64,000 nt of DNA from Mycobacterium sp. IS-1496 (GTDB lineage Bacteria > Actinomycetota > Actinomycetes > Mycobacteriales > Mycobacteriaceae), in contig NZ_LQIU01000075.1 in NCBI RefSeq assembly GCF_001499995.1, positions 1 to 64,000 on the forward strand, written 5' to 3'. Below the pieces are notes generated by a model. It did not search any database. It saw only the letters and a list, made by a program, of their open reading frames with translations, and was not told where the DNA came from. Below are positions 8,624-17,335 of this stretch, piece by piece. Position 1 is the first letter of the stretch; each line of letters begins with the position of its first letter. The translations under genes and the position numbers were made by a program.

Positions 8624-8647
8624 AAAGCCCCGCCTGAGCAGGGCTTT
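8624..8647. terminator. Intrinsic terminator hairpin
   Basis: AAAGCCC at 8624-8630 pairs with GGGCTTT at 8641-8647 across a 10-base loop. A-rich and T-rich ends make it usable in both directions. It lies upstream of the 650-residue membrane-protein gene and before the decayed region 8.7-9.7 kb. Confidence 0.6.
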
Positions 8648-8904
8648 CGTGTGGTGCGCCGTCAGTTTTCCGAACCCCGGTCCCGCTGATTAAGAGTCAG
8701 CTGCTGTTGCAATCGTCACCTAACCGGGCATCGTTTATACCGAGCGAACCATCAGCTCACCCGGCCCTCACGAGGTCTCGAAGGTTCGGTGTTCTCCCGA
8801 CAAAAGCAGGGCGCTCGATACGAAGCAAGGGGGACATCCGCATCACAGGGTGCAGTCGTACGGCTCGCCGTCGACAACAACATCGGCAGCGACGTCACCG
8901 CTCG

Positions 8905-9440
8905 GACGAGCGCTTGACCGCATTGAACTACTCGACCGTGGTCGTTGGTTCCCGGCACGTCATTCAATACTGAACCGGCCCGCTCGGTAGCTATTGCCAT
9001 GCAGCAGACCCCAATGGTCGAGTCTTTGCTTCCGATGGTGGCTCGCGATGTGACTTCGCGGGAATACGCATCCCTCGCACAAGCCTCGGCGCTGACCCGC
9101 GACGTAACGAGAGCAGCCAAGTTCTGGGAACAGGCTGTTCGAGCCGCACCCGCAGTCTGTGTCACGGTTGTTTTCTCCTCGCGGTCGAGCATTGTTTGCG
9201 TTCGAGATACTGAACGACCCAGAACTAGGACGCAACTTATTCGATGAAGCACTTAGCACCATCTCGGATCGGACCGATACAGAACGCGAGCTGAAAGTCG
9301 ACACCTACGTTCTGTGGATTGCAGTTGAAGATCGGATTGATCGTGCCGGACAACGAGTGAAAGAACTTCTTAACCGAATGGACGAAGTAAAGACTCAATC
9401 GAGCGCCCAGCCCTGCGCGCCAATACCGCTGACAGCATAG
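8905..9440 (+). pseudogene. Frameshifted helical-repeat-like gene remnant
   Basis: Three successive + frames give connected protein-like pieces: ALDRIELLDRGRWFPARHSI (about 8909-8980), then MVESLLPMVARDVTSREYAS and AAKFWEQAVRAAP (to about 9160), then FSPRGRALFAFEILNDPELG and DEALSTISDRTDTERELKVD (to 9440). The alternating helices with Ala/Leu/Tyr spacing suggest a tetratricopeptide-like protein. At least two frameshifts separate the pieces and no full-length frame exists. I cannot assign a family with confidence. Nothing is seen in 8648-8904. Confidence 0.45.
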
Positions 9441-9516
9441 ATGCATTCATCGGCCATGTATTTTCATCCTGAGCAAGATAGCGATTCGCGCGAGCGGGAT
9501 GGGAGTATCGTGGGCG

Positions 9517-9663
9517 ATGACCCCTCGTCGCCTGATCGTTGAGCGTGTCGCTGCCGGGGCCGCCCGCGCATGTCGTCGTGCAACTGGGTATTCGCGCGCA
9601 CCGGTGCACAACTGGCTATGCTGGGACGCGGAAGGCGTGTGCGCGGCGCTCAAGATTCTATGA
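9517..9663 (+). pseudogene. Possible N-terminal fragment of an IS481-type transposase
   Basis: A 48-codon frame starting MTPRRLIVERVAAGAA and ending VHNWLCWDAEGV looks like the first helix-turn-helix of an IS481 transposase with small deletions in the middle; the neighbouring frame reads PAHVVVQLGI, which fits the missing segment. No other part of the element is visible. Confidence 0.3.
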
Positions 9664-9675
9664 CGCCTGCCCGGT

Positions 9676-11199
9676 TTAGTCAGGTATTAAGCAAATCACA
9701 ATAACGTAGGGCGACGTGTCACGAATCCACCTGGATTCCCCGCAGTCGGCGGGAGAAGACACCACTCTGCTAACTCGGTCGGTCGAATAGGAGGTACCAC
9801 ACGTTGCTTCACGCACGTGCACCTCGACGGTCCCGTCGCCTCTGTCTGCTCCGTCCTCACGATGGATACAGTCGCCTACCCGTGCGTCGCGAACAGGGTC
9901 GCGGGTTGTCGGTATAGAAGGCGTCGCCGCGGTCCTAGACGTCGTAGCGGTCCTCGTCGTACTTGGATTGCGAGTCGTCGATGTTGAATCGGGGTTATCT
10001 ACTGCCGCCAGCCCGACCCATCCGGCTAGTAAGAGCGCTGCCACGCCGGCGGCGACTAACCAGCCGGTACGGCTCGACGGCTTGTCGCTAGTAGTAGCTG
10101 TTGACGACGACTGGACATGCGAGAAAGACGTCTTCGGTGGTGAGGGTCTCACCGGTCCAGTCTTGGCCGTCTGTCGCTGTGACTTCGTTGAAGCACCTGA
10201 GGGCGCCGTTTGAGGGACTACACGCTCAGTCGACACTGCGGACCGCATGCCAGCCATGTGAGCGGCCCGCATATCCGCCGTCCACAACTGGCGGACGAAC
10301 TGGTCGGTGCGGCGGTACATTGTTCCGTCGCGTCGAACAGACAGCTGCCACGCCCTGGCCATGGCGCCGAGATCATTCGCCCCAAAAGATGGTGTGGGCG
10401 AAGTTAGTAGCTCGTGCAAGATTGCAAAGTCATCTGACGGAAGCAAGTGGCTGTACTGAGCAAAGGAAATAGAGTCTTGATTTGTCTGTTCGCTCAGGCT
10501 CCGAATAACCATAAGCGCGAATTTGAAGAGATCAGTGGTTCTGGAGAAACCCTGCGTATGGTAACGCGGGCGCCAAGAGATCGGATCCATGTTGGTCAGA
10601 CCTGCCCGGCCGTCAACTATGAACGAATCGCAATCAAGGAAGTAAACGTCGGTTCGAGTCCCGCCGGCGGTGTGTACGCCCGTGGTCAGCAGATTGTTGA
10701 ATTGAAGGTCACCAACGACGATTCCGATCGAGTGAAGGAACTGCAAGGCCGCAAGTACGTGTCCTAGGCGAGCAATTTTCTGCGGAAAATCGAAGTACTC
10801 ATATCCGCCCTTCTCAGCTCGTTCCTTCGTGACCGCGATACGGATTAAGTGGCGTGGTTCACTTTTCCCGTTGCGGCGCAGGAAGTAGATTTCAGGGGCT
10901 TCTGGCATCAGGATGCCCACTGCGGATTCGCCGTCGACCACCAATGCCTGCGGCCACGCGCTCATGGCCAGAAGTCTTGTTCGATCCTCTTCGGCCAAAG
11001 CGGCGGGCCAGTCGATGGTGTGCTGTAGCGCCTCAAAGTCAACGTCAGCGAGCGCTTCCTCTCTGTACAGCTTAAGTATTCGAGGCTGTTTATCGGGAGT
11101 CTCGCAGCGAAACACCTCTGCGGCGCCTCCTTCGCCGAGCATGGCGTCCGCGTTGTACTTGATCCTATCTAGTCGGACGCGGCCCATGTCAGTGCTCAT
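9676..11199 (-). CDS. Atypical Ser/Thr kinase of a TerY-P-like triad, membrane anchored
   Basis: 507 residues from the ATG at 11199, which overlaps the phosphatase stop by 11 bases. Kinase domain first: Gly loop LGEGGAAEVFR (22-31), Lys43 in RILKLY, catalytic loop VGDLQFNNLL in place of HRD, and DCDSF in place of DFG. This GD...N and DxDSF combination is typical of the kinases in TerY-P modules (vWA + PP2C + kinase). A Pro/Ser/Thr linker leads to one membrane helix (WLVAAGVAALLLAGWVGLAA) and an external domain with several Cys (VGDCIHRE ... ATCGTSYS ... CLIPD) like mycobacterial LppU-type modules. It probably phosphorylates partners of the same cluster and senses an external signal. Confidence 0.8.
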   Translation of the reverse strand: MSTDMGRVRLDRIKYNADAMLGEGGAAEVFRCETPDKQPRILKLYREEALADVDFEALQHTIDWPAALAEEDRTRLLAMSAWPQALVVDGESAVGILMPEAPEIYFLRRNGKSEPRHLIRIAVTKERAEKGGYEYFDFPQKIARLGHVLAALQFLHSIGIVVGDLQFNNLLTTGVHTAGGTRTDVYFLDCDSFIVDGRAGLTNMDPISWRPRYHTQGFSRTTDLFKFALMVIRSLSEQTNQDSISFAQYSHLLPSDDFAILHELLTSPTPSFGANDLGAMARAWQLSVRRDGTMYRRTDQFVRQLWTADMRAAHMAGMRSAVSTERVVPQTAPSGASTKSQRQTAKTGPVRPSPPKTSFSHVQSSSTATTSDKPSSRTGWLVAAGVAALLLAGWVGLAAVDNPDSTSTTRNPSTTRTATTSRTAATPSIPTTRDPVRDARVGDCIHREDGADRGDGTVEVHVREATCGTSYSTDRVSRVVSSPADCGESRWIRDTSPYVIVICLIPD

Positions 11200-12892
11200 G
11201 GCGCGGTCTCGCGTTCCTTCCGCGAATCCGCGGAGCCACTCGCGGCCATGCTGCGGCGATCGTTCGATCATCATGGAGGCCGGGCAGCTCGAACGCGACG
11301 AGTTCGCCGAAGGCCCATTCTGCGGGGCTCGGACCCGCAAGTCGTGGGAGCAGAGCGCCGAACTGTTGAGTCTCTTGCCTTATCGCATCGGCCATTCCGT
11401 CCGTGGCCAACACGATCATCGCGTCCGGGGCTATGAAGGTGACATCAGTGATCAGTTGAGCACCATCTCGCGGAAGTGCGTAAGTGACGTTGCTGACCAA
11501 CCCACCGGCCTGCTTGGTGGCGGTGTCAGTGAGCCAGCGAATAAGTCCGGATCCGAGATCTACAGTCAACGCGTCGCTGTCGCCGACTGATCCCCACAAC
11601 ACTGGGTAGCCATCTTGGGACAGCGGGCCGACTGCAGCGAATACCAGGGTGCTTGCCGGGTCGGAGGACTTCCCTTCTGCACCGGGATGGGGAGCGAGGT
11701 AGCCCACCGTTGCCGCGTACTCGTGCACGAAGTCTGCTTTGAGAGACTTCACGACAGAGTCGATCAGGGCCGCAGAGATGTCGCTCCATCGCTCCGCCGC
11801 CTGATTGGGCTTCACGCGATGGAGACGGCGATGGAGTTGTTGCAGGGCAGTCCGGCTCGCTATCTGCGCTGCTGCATGGGCGTCGTGGGCACCGCCGAGA
11901 CCGTCGGCTACCGCAAGATAGACCCAACTACCGTCAGGCGCACCACCGACCGAGTAAGCGTCTTCGCGAACGCCGCCCTTGTTCGCATGCTGAAGTCCGA
12001 CTTGTGTTGCGGCATATACGTCGAAGCTTCCGCAGCTTCCACGATCGATCGTCAGACCGCTAACTCCTGACGTCGTGAGGGCAGCCAGTTCCACTGGCCT
12101 CGCCGTTCTTGGACTGACGTCGGGTTCGATGGGGCTGGGGTTGGCGGGGTAACCCGGATTCGCCGGCGCGTTAATTGGTTCCACGTCTGATCTCCACGAG
12201 TGGGGAGGGTGCGCACCCGCCGGGCCAGACGAGAGAGGCGGATCGGGGATATTCCTCCGCGTTGGCCTTGGTGCTGGCACTTGGCGCCCGGGAGTTGCCA
12301 GCCGTTGCATCATAATCAGAAGGCAGAGCAGGCCGGTCAAGAGCGACGCAACACTGGTTATCAGGAGTGCCGGCAGCTTGTAAGAAGTCCTGAGAGACGG
12401 GTCGACGTGGACCTGCAACATGTCGGATGTGTTGGGAATCGGCGCTTGGGCGTCCGCAATGGTTGGATCAAACTGCGCACCAAGCACTGTGCGACACACC
12501 TGGCCGTCGGCGCTTCTTACCTGGCTCCTGATAAGCAGGCCTCGATCCGACTGCTCCTCGACGACAGCGTCGGGCTGTTGCGTCCGAGCGTCCGGCTGCC
12601 GTGACGAAGCGCCTTGTTCAGCGCTCGAAGGTACCTCTTCGGGGGAGCTCTCGGTGGGCCCCTGTGAACTGCGCTCTTCGCCTGGGTCCATTGATGTGCC
12701 GTCAGCGCCGTCAGCGCAACCACTCGTCTCCGAGGCTGCCATCATGTCGGCCGCCCTTTGAGCCTGTGACCCTGGCGCCAACCAATACGCGAGAACGCCG
12801 AATAAGAACGCCGCTATCGCGACAACAAGAAGACCTACGGCGAAGTAAGGAGTGCGGCGGCTTCGCGCTCGGCGGCTAGCGGTGTTTCTCAT
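11189..12892 (-). CDS. Membrane-anchored PP2C-type protein phosphatase
   Basis: 567 residues. The N-terminus has two membrane helices (about 15-37 and 172-193) that enclose an external loop of roughly 130 residues with two Cys. The C-terminal half is a PP2C fold: KGGVREDAYSV, VADGLGGAHD, SVGDSDAL, LATDGMAD and LHDDRT give the metal-binding Asp set. It would remove phosphate placed by the kinase encoded next. Its ATG directly follows the TAG of the vWA gene, and its own end overlaps the kinase start, so the order vWA-phosphatase-kinase is tightly coupled. PP2C partners in known TerY-P modules are usually soluble; the two-helix anchor is unusual. Confidence 0.85.
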   Translation of the reverse strand: MRNTASRRARSRRTPYFAVGLLVVAIAAFLFGVLAYWLAPGSQAQRAADMMAASETSGCADGADGTSMDPGEERSSQGPTESSPEEVPSSAEQGASSRQPDARTQQPDAVVEEQSDRGLLIRSQVRSADGQVCRTVLGAQFDPTIADAQAPIPNTSDMLQVHVDPSLRTSYKLPALLITSVASLLTGLLCLLIMMQRLATPGRQVPAPRPTRRNIPDPPLSSGPAGAHPPHSWRSDVEPINAPANPGYPANPSPIEPDVSPRTARPVELAALTTSGVSGLTIDRGSCGSFDVYAATQVGLQHANKGGVREDAYSVGGAPDGSWVYLAVADGLGGAHDAHAAAQIASRTALQQLHRRLHRVKPNQAAERWSDISAALIDSVVKSLKADFVHEYAATVGYLAPHPGAEGKSSDPASTLVFAAVGPLSQDGYPVLWGSVGDSDALTVDLGSGLIRWLTDTATKQAGGLVSNVTYALPRDGAQLITDVTFIAPDAMIVLATDGMADAIRQETQQFGALLPRLAGPSPAEWAFGELVAFELPGLHDDRTIAAAWPRVAPRIRGRNARPRHEH

Positions 12893-13630
12893 CTAATTCA
12901 ACCTTCGCATTCCCTTTGGGGTACGAAATTGGAACTCGCCCTGCCCGACACTGCGGCTGATCGAGAACCGGATGCTGTTGATTATGGCGCGGAGCAGATC
13001 CCCCGGAACCACCCCTCCGTCGGCGACGCAAGCGATGCCAACAGGTTTCGTCGACCGCAACCTGGCAACCGTCGCGTCGGACACCTTCCCGATGCCAAGC
13101 GCGACGACAACTGGGCGGAACGGGTGCCCATCGGATTCCAGCGCCGAGCGGGAGTGCATCCACACGGATTCGGCCTGCGCTTCGCCGTTTACCTGAGGAT
13201 TGCCATCGGTTAGAAAGAAGATGACGGGGGTGTAGAAGCCTAGACCCCAGCGCTGGAGACTTTGATGGTCAGCGCGCAACAGCTGGTCTAGGAAGCGAAA
13301 TACCGCCGCATAATCTGTGGACGTTTGACGCGGTAACGCGGGAATGGATGGATCTTGTGCCAGGGGTGTCAGCGGCACGACGACTTGGGGCGTATCGCCG
13401 AATGCCACAATGCCCAAATGCGCGGTATCGAGAACAGTTGGGTCGTCCTCTAGCACGCTGAGCATGTCAGGCAGGGCGTCCTCGATGACACTAAGAGGCG
13501 TCACTCGTTGGCCCTTGCTGAAGGAGGGATCCCACATCGAGCGTGAAACGTCACAAACGACATAGAAGGCAAAAACCCTCTTGGCGTTCTCGCCTGACGG
13601 CGTTATCGAGAAACCATTCTCAGACCTCAT
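12893..13630 (-). CDS. von Willebrand factor A (TerY-like) protein
   Basis: 245 residues from the ATG at 13630, chosen because AGGAGAAG lies just upstream; the frame is open further (to a TTG at 13792). The metal-dependent adhesion site is complete: D27-V-S29-R-S31-M, with downstream Thr and Asp in IFFLTDGNPQ. Single-domain vWA proteins of this type (TerY) act as scaffolds or regulators together with a PP2C phosphatase and a kinase. Stop and phosphatase start abut. It follows the FHA-ABC transporter gene by 174 bases on the same strand. Confidence 0.85.
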   Translation of the reverse strand: MRSENGFSITPSGENAKRVFAFYVVCDVSRSMWDPSFSKGQRVTPLSVIEDALPDMLSVLEDDPTVLDTAHLGIVAFGDTPQVVVPLTPLAQDPSIPALPRQTSTDYAAVFRFLDQLLRADHQSLQRWGLGFYTPVIFFLTDGNPQVNGEAQAESVWMHSRSALESDGHPFRPVVVALGIGKVSDATVARLRSTKPVGIACVADGGVVPGDLLRAIINSIRFSISRSVGQGEFQFRTPKGMRRLN

Positions 13631-13804
13631 GACTGCTTCTCCTGTCGTTGGAGCGAATATCACGTATTGGGCCGCACTCGCTAGTCGAAGTCGACAGGCG
13701 CGAAACGGCCGCTCGATCGTGATCAAAGCGCTTCCCTCGAGCACCCGATAGAACCTGTTCCCACGCCGAACACGTCCTGACTTCCCCAGCAATCAACTTA
13801 AGCC

Positions 13805-16510
13805 TCACCGCGGAGCCATCAATTGCCGACGCAGCACCAAAGCGGTTGCTATCAAGGCGGTGAGTCCCATAACGATTAATGCCGCCGCAGCAAGGTATAC
13901 ATGTGACGCGTCGTGCGACCAGATCGCATCCTGGAAAGGGCTGGGCTGCACTTGGCTAAGCGCATCCGGAGACTCGCCCGCTGCGAGCGGCTTACCTGTC
14001 CCCGGATCGACGTAGAAGGATCTGGTAATCCCATGGTTAGCCCCTAGGCCAGCGGATGACCAACGTGACGGGGTGAAGTATGCGAGGACCTTCATCACTT
14101 CGCCCGCTGCCCCCTCGAATGGTGGGGCCAGACCGGTCATCACGACTTGCAAGGCGAGAACGCCCATGAGAATGAAAACGGCCTGCCGCAATGACTTCGA
14201 GACCGCGGAGATGAGAAGGCCTATGGTCATGGCGGTAAGCGGCAGCGTCACCGCAAATATCAACAAACCCAAAGGGTGCGGAAGGACTGGATCGATCGGA
14301 TCCCTCCGCTTCAACACCAAGTACAACAATGTTGACAGGATTCCTAGTGTCACGGCCAGTGGCGCACAGGCTATGGCCCGCGCGAGCACCATTGACGTCG
14401 CGGAGATCGACCACCGCGACTCGCGTTCAATAGTGTCGCGGTCGTCAACAATAGCGGCGAACGACTGTGCCATGGAGAAGAAGGTCAAGCACACAATAAA
14501 GGCGATCAGCATCGAGCTGATTCCCCGGGGATTGCCTGCGAGTCCGTCTCCCGATGCCGCAGCGCTGAGAAGCGCTGTGAGCAGGACACCGACGCCGAGA
14601 CTGGCGGCCAGCTGGCCGGCATTGTTGCGTTGTCGAGCGAACTCCCGACCCACCAGATAAGGTAAATGCCTCGCAAGGGAACCGCGGCGCGGTGGTGCCG
14701 CCGCGACGTCCGAGTTTGATAGGGAGGCGGCAGATATCTGCGGCCGAGCCTCGGTCACGCGATCTGCTCGCAGCAGATCCATCACCTCGGCATAGTTGTT
14801 GGCTCCGAACGTATGCAGCAGCTCGGCGGGCGATCCAAAGTAGGCGAGCTGGCCCCGTCGTGTAAGGGCCAAGACTCTATCGGCCCGATCGATGTTAACC
14901 ATCGAGTGAGTGACGACGATGACCGCTCTGCCCTCGTCGCGTGCACTGGAACGGAGGGAGTCCATCATCTTGCGATCGAGTCCCTCGTCTAGGCCTGACG
15001 TTGGCTCGTCGAGCACGAGAAGAAGTGGATCGCTAAGCAATTCCATTGCGGTCGAGACGCGCTTTCGTTGACCACCCGACAACTCGTCTATTCGCTTCTG
15101 TACTTCATTCGTGAGCTCCATGGCCGCGATGACCTGAGCGACGCGTTCAGCGCCTTCGCGTGGATCCACGTCTGCCGCGAGGCGGAGTCTTGCCACCCAT
15201 GTCAGCGACTCCCGCACACAGAGATTCCCGAACATCGCGGGTTGCTGTGGCACAAAGGACACCAAGTGACTGGCCTGCGTGTTGGCTACGCTGAGATTGG
15301 CTTGACCAAGCATCATTTCGCCCGACTCTAAGCCGACTTCACCGAGTAATCCGCCGCACATCGTCGATTTCCCCGCCCCAGAGGGACCGATGATCGCCAA
15401 AACCTCGCCGCCCGCCATTTCGAACGACAAGTTTTTCAATGTGGCCTCGGAGCGACTCTTGTAGCGCAAGCTGACATTGGTAAATCGTAGTAACGGTCCC
15501 CTCGCACCGACGAGAACTGGCACGAGGGCAATTTGGGCTGGCGCAGTGACCGACAGTGTGTGGTTGCCTAGCATGAATTGCGCGCCCACTGGAATACGCG
15601 CATGCAGAACGGGTTGGCCATTGACGAACGGACGGGCTTGCGACGAAAGTGACCGGATTTCCACGGCGCGGCCCGTCCATGCCACTGTGGCGTGCTGCTG
15701 CGCAAGATCCAACCCGCGCAGCTGAATTTCCGCAGGACCCCCTTCACGCCCAATGGTCAGACGGGTGTTCGGCGGGAGTTGCCAGACATTCAGGGGCGAC
15801 GGGAAATCAGAAACGCCTCGAGGTTCTGGGATCGCCGTAGATTTGGATGGCGTCGTAGGATTACTGTGAGTCGCGGAGACTGGACTATGCATCCTGACCA
15901 GCTTGCCTGGCGCTGTTACTTCAAAAACATTGGAAGCAACAGTGAATCGTTGTGCCACCTTTAGCCTCGCGTGAACGACGGGCTGTCCATCGACGAGGGG
16001 TCTGTACCGCTCGGCGGTGGACCGCAGCTCCACTCCATCTCTGCTGGCGCTGACGATCGCGATACCGTTGCCGATTGAGGAGTCCGATAGCTCGAGGTGC
16101 CCGTTCGGCTCTAGACGCATTTCTGCAATCTGCCCCCCAGCTAGCGTCCATTCATCGCGAGCAGCCCCCGCTGTTCGAGCGAGCCCACGGAGAGGTGGTT
16201 GCGAAGCTATCTGGACTGGGGGCAACGCCGCTATGTGTGATAGCTCGGCAGGCTTTGATACTGAGAACCGGAGATCACCGACTACAAATTCGCCGCCGAC
16301 CTTTACACGCGCATGCACAACCGGCTGACCGGCAACAATAGGTCGCTTGACTTGATTCAGTGCGCGAACCTCAACTGCGCGGCCTGTCCAGCGCACTGAG
16401 GCAAGGGGGTCAGCGATATCAGACTCAGAGCTTGCCACGACTGGGCCTGATGGTCCTTGTCCGATTAGGAGCAACCGTCCTTCGGCCAATGTCCAGCGAT
16501 CACCCACCAT
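13805..16510 (-). CDS. FHA-domain ABC transporter (Rv1747-like), ATPase and permease fused
   Basis: 901 residues. Three FHA-like modules come first (about 1-85, 115-205 and 240-330). Only the third keeps the phosphothreonine-binding pattern (LTIGREGG ... QQHATV ... FVNGQPVLHAR); the first two lack the key Arg or His. The ATPase follows: Walker A GPSGAGKST, signature LSGGQRKRV, Walker B LLLVLDEPTSGLD, switch His VVTHS. The last 300 residues are an ABC-2 permease with about six helices. This is the layout of mycobacterial Rv1747, an exporter regulated by kinases through FHA binding; that one has two FHA domains. Encoded directly before the vWA-phosphatase-kinase genes, it is the likely target of the kinase. 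Confidence 0.88.
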   Translation of the reverse strand: MVGDRWTLAEGRLLLIGQGPSGPVVASSESDIADPLASVRWTGRAVEVRALNQVKRPIVAGQPVVHARVKVGGEFVVGDLRFSVSKPAELSHIAALPPVQIASQPPLRGLARTAGAARDEWTLAGGQIAEMRLEPNGHLELSDSSIGNGIAIVSASRDGVELRSTAERYRPLVDGQPVVHARLKVAQRFTVASNVFEVTAPGKLVRMHSPVSATHSNPTTPSKSTAIPEPRGVSDFPSPLNVWQLPPNTRLTIGREGGPAEIQLRGLDLAQQHATVAWTGRAVEIRSLSSQARPFVNGQPVLHARIPVGAQFMLGNHTLSVTAPAQIALVPVLVGARGPLLRFTNVSLRYKSRSEATLKNLSFEMAGGEVLAIIGPSGAGKSTMCGGLLGEVGLESGEMMLGQANLSVANTQASHLVSFVPQQPAMFGNLCVRESLTWVARLRLAADVDPREGAERVAQVIAAMELTNEVQKRIDELSGGQRKRVSTAMELLSDPLLLVLDEPTSGLDEGLDRKMMDSLRSSARDEGRAVIVVTHSMVNIDRADRVLALTRRGQLAYFGSPAELLHTFGANNYAEVMDLLRADRVTEARPQISAASLSNSDVAAAPPRRGSLARHLPYLVGREFARQRNNAGQLAASLGVGVLLTALLSAAASGDGLAGNPRGISSMLIAFIVCLTFFSMAQSFAAIVDDRDTIERESRWSISATSMVLARAIACAPLAVTLGILSTLLYLVLKRRDPIDPVLPHPLGLLIFAVTLPLTAMTIGLLISAVSKSLRQAVFILMGVLALQVVMTGLAPPFEGAAGEVMKVLAYFTPSRWSSAGLGANHGITRSFYVDPGTGKPLAAGESPDALSQVQPSPFQDAIWSHDASHVYLAAAALIVMGLTALIATALVLRRQLMAPR

Positions 16511-16829
16511 AGATCCGGTCTTCCCCCACGAGCAGCTAAGTTAGCAAGATTTTGACTCGAATTGTGCCGAAACGATTTTCCCGCGTGCCGTTTGGGGCCG
16601 GGCTGCCACCCCCGCACGCGTGGCAGCGACCGCTGCTCGGCAGCGAGAGCTCGCAATTGAATGCATCGCCTCGTCTATCGCGCCGCTGCGAGGGGGCGAA
16701 TGGAACGTCGGAACGCAAACTTGGCCTATCTCGACTAGGCGGTCCCCGTGCCATACTCACCGGCCTCGAAGCAAACGGCAGATCAGAAGGCCCTAGTTGG
16801 CAGCGTGGGCGATGTGTCGGCGAACCCCC
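16511..16829. other. Intergenic region
   Basis: No gene seen. It lies upstream of the FHA-ABC gene and should hold the promoter of that cluster, but I could not pick out a clear promoter. Confidence 0.5.
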
Positions 16830-16963
16830 GTGGCTGTTCTAATATTGACGTTCGTCAACTGCACTGCGGCGCGTGAGGCAGGCTACTCGGACATTCCATC
16901 ATCACGGAGTACTACGGCCCGCATCTGGACCGTGACTCGGACGGCATCGGCTGTGAGAGTTAG
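16830..16963 (+). pseudogene. Excalibur-domain gene remnant with one frameshift
   Basis: From a GTG at 16830 the frame reads VAVLILTFVNCTAAREAGYS, the start of an excalibur calcium-binding motif. After a one-base slip near 16905 the next frame gives EYYGPHLDRDSDGIGCES and a TAG. Together they form a full excalibur module (NCxxAREAGYSDIP ... DRDSDGIGCE). Upstream signal sequence is short. A complete relative is at 60309-60515. Confidence 0.6.
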
Positions 16964-17191
16964 ATAAAGCGCACCATCTTCGGAATCATCGCCGCAATTG
17001 CACTGGCCCTCGGTGGCATCGTCAACGCGGTTACGGCCATTTGTTCGACCACGACGACGAAAATCTTCACGAAAGTGCCCGCAAGCAAAGGTTCTGGGCC
17101 GAACGAGGGTGGGGCGTCTACACGCCGATGGCCATGTGCCAACTTTGGTGATCGAACGAGCCAAGAACTCGCCCCTCTTTCGGTGGGATAA
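16964..17191 (+). pseudogene. Possible secreted-protein remnant lacking a start codon
   Basis: Directly after the excalibur stop an open frame starts ATA-AAG-CGC and reads IKRTIFGIIAAIALALGGIV, an excellent signal-peptide core, then a Thr/Lys-rich stretch and a stop at 17189. If the ATA was once ATG this would be a small secreted protein. The rest looks low in information. Low confidence. Nothing more is seen in 17192-17335. Confidence 0.3.
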
Positions 17192-17335
17192 GAGAAGCAA
17201 GCCCGGGTAGAGCAATCCAAGCCGTGCGGAAGCCACCACGCCAGAGTCAAGGTCGTTCACTCCGAAGCAATACGGCCACCCTCGGAGGTGGCGAACGCGA
17301 GGCGCAGAGAATGTCGGACTGCGTACCTTGCAGAC

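Noticed and set aside
9244..9440. Independent small genes in the decayed 9.2-9.4 kb stretch
   Set aside because: The pieces continue each other across frames, which fits one broken gene better than several short genes.
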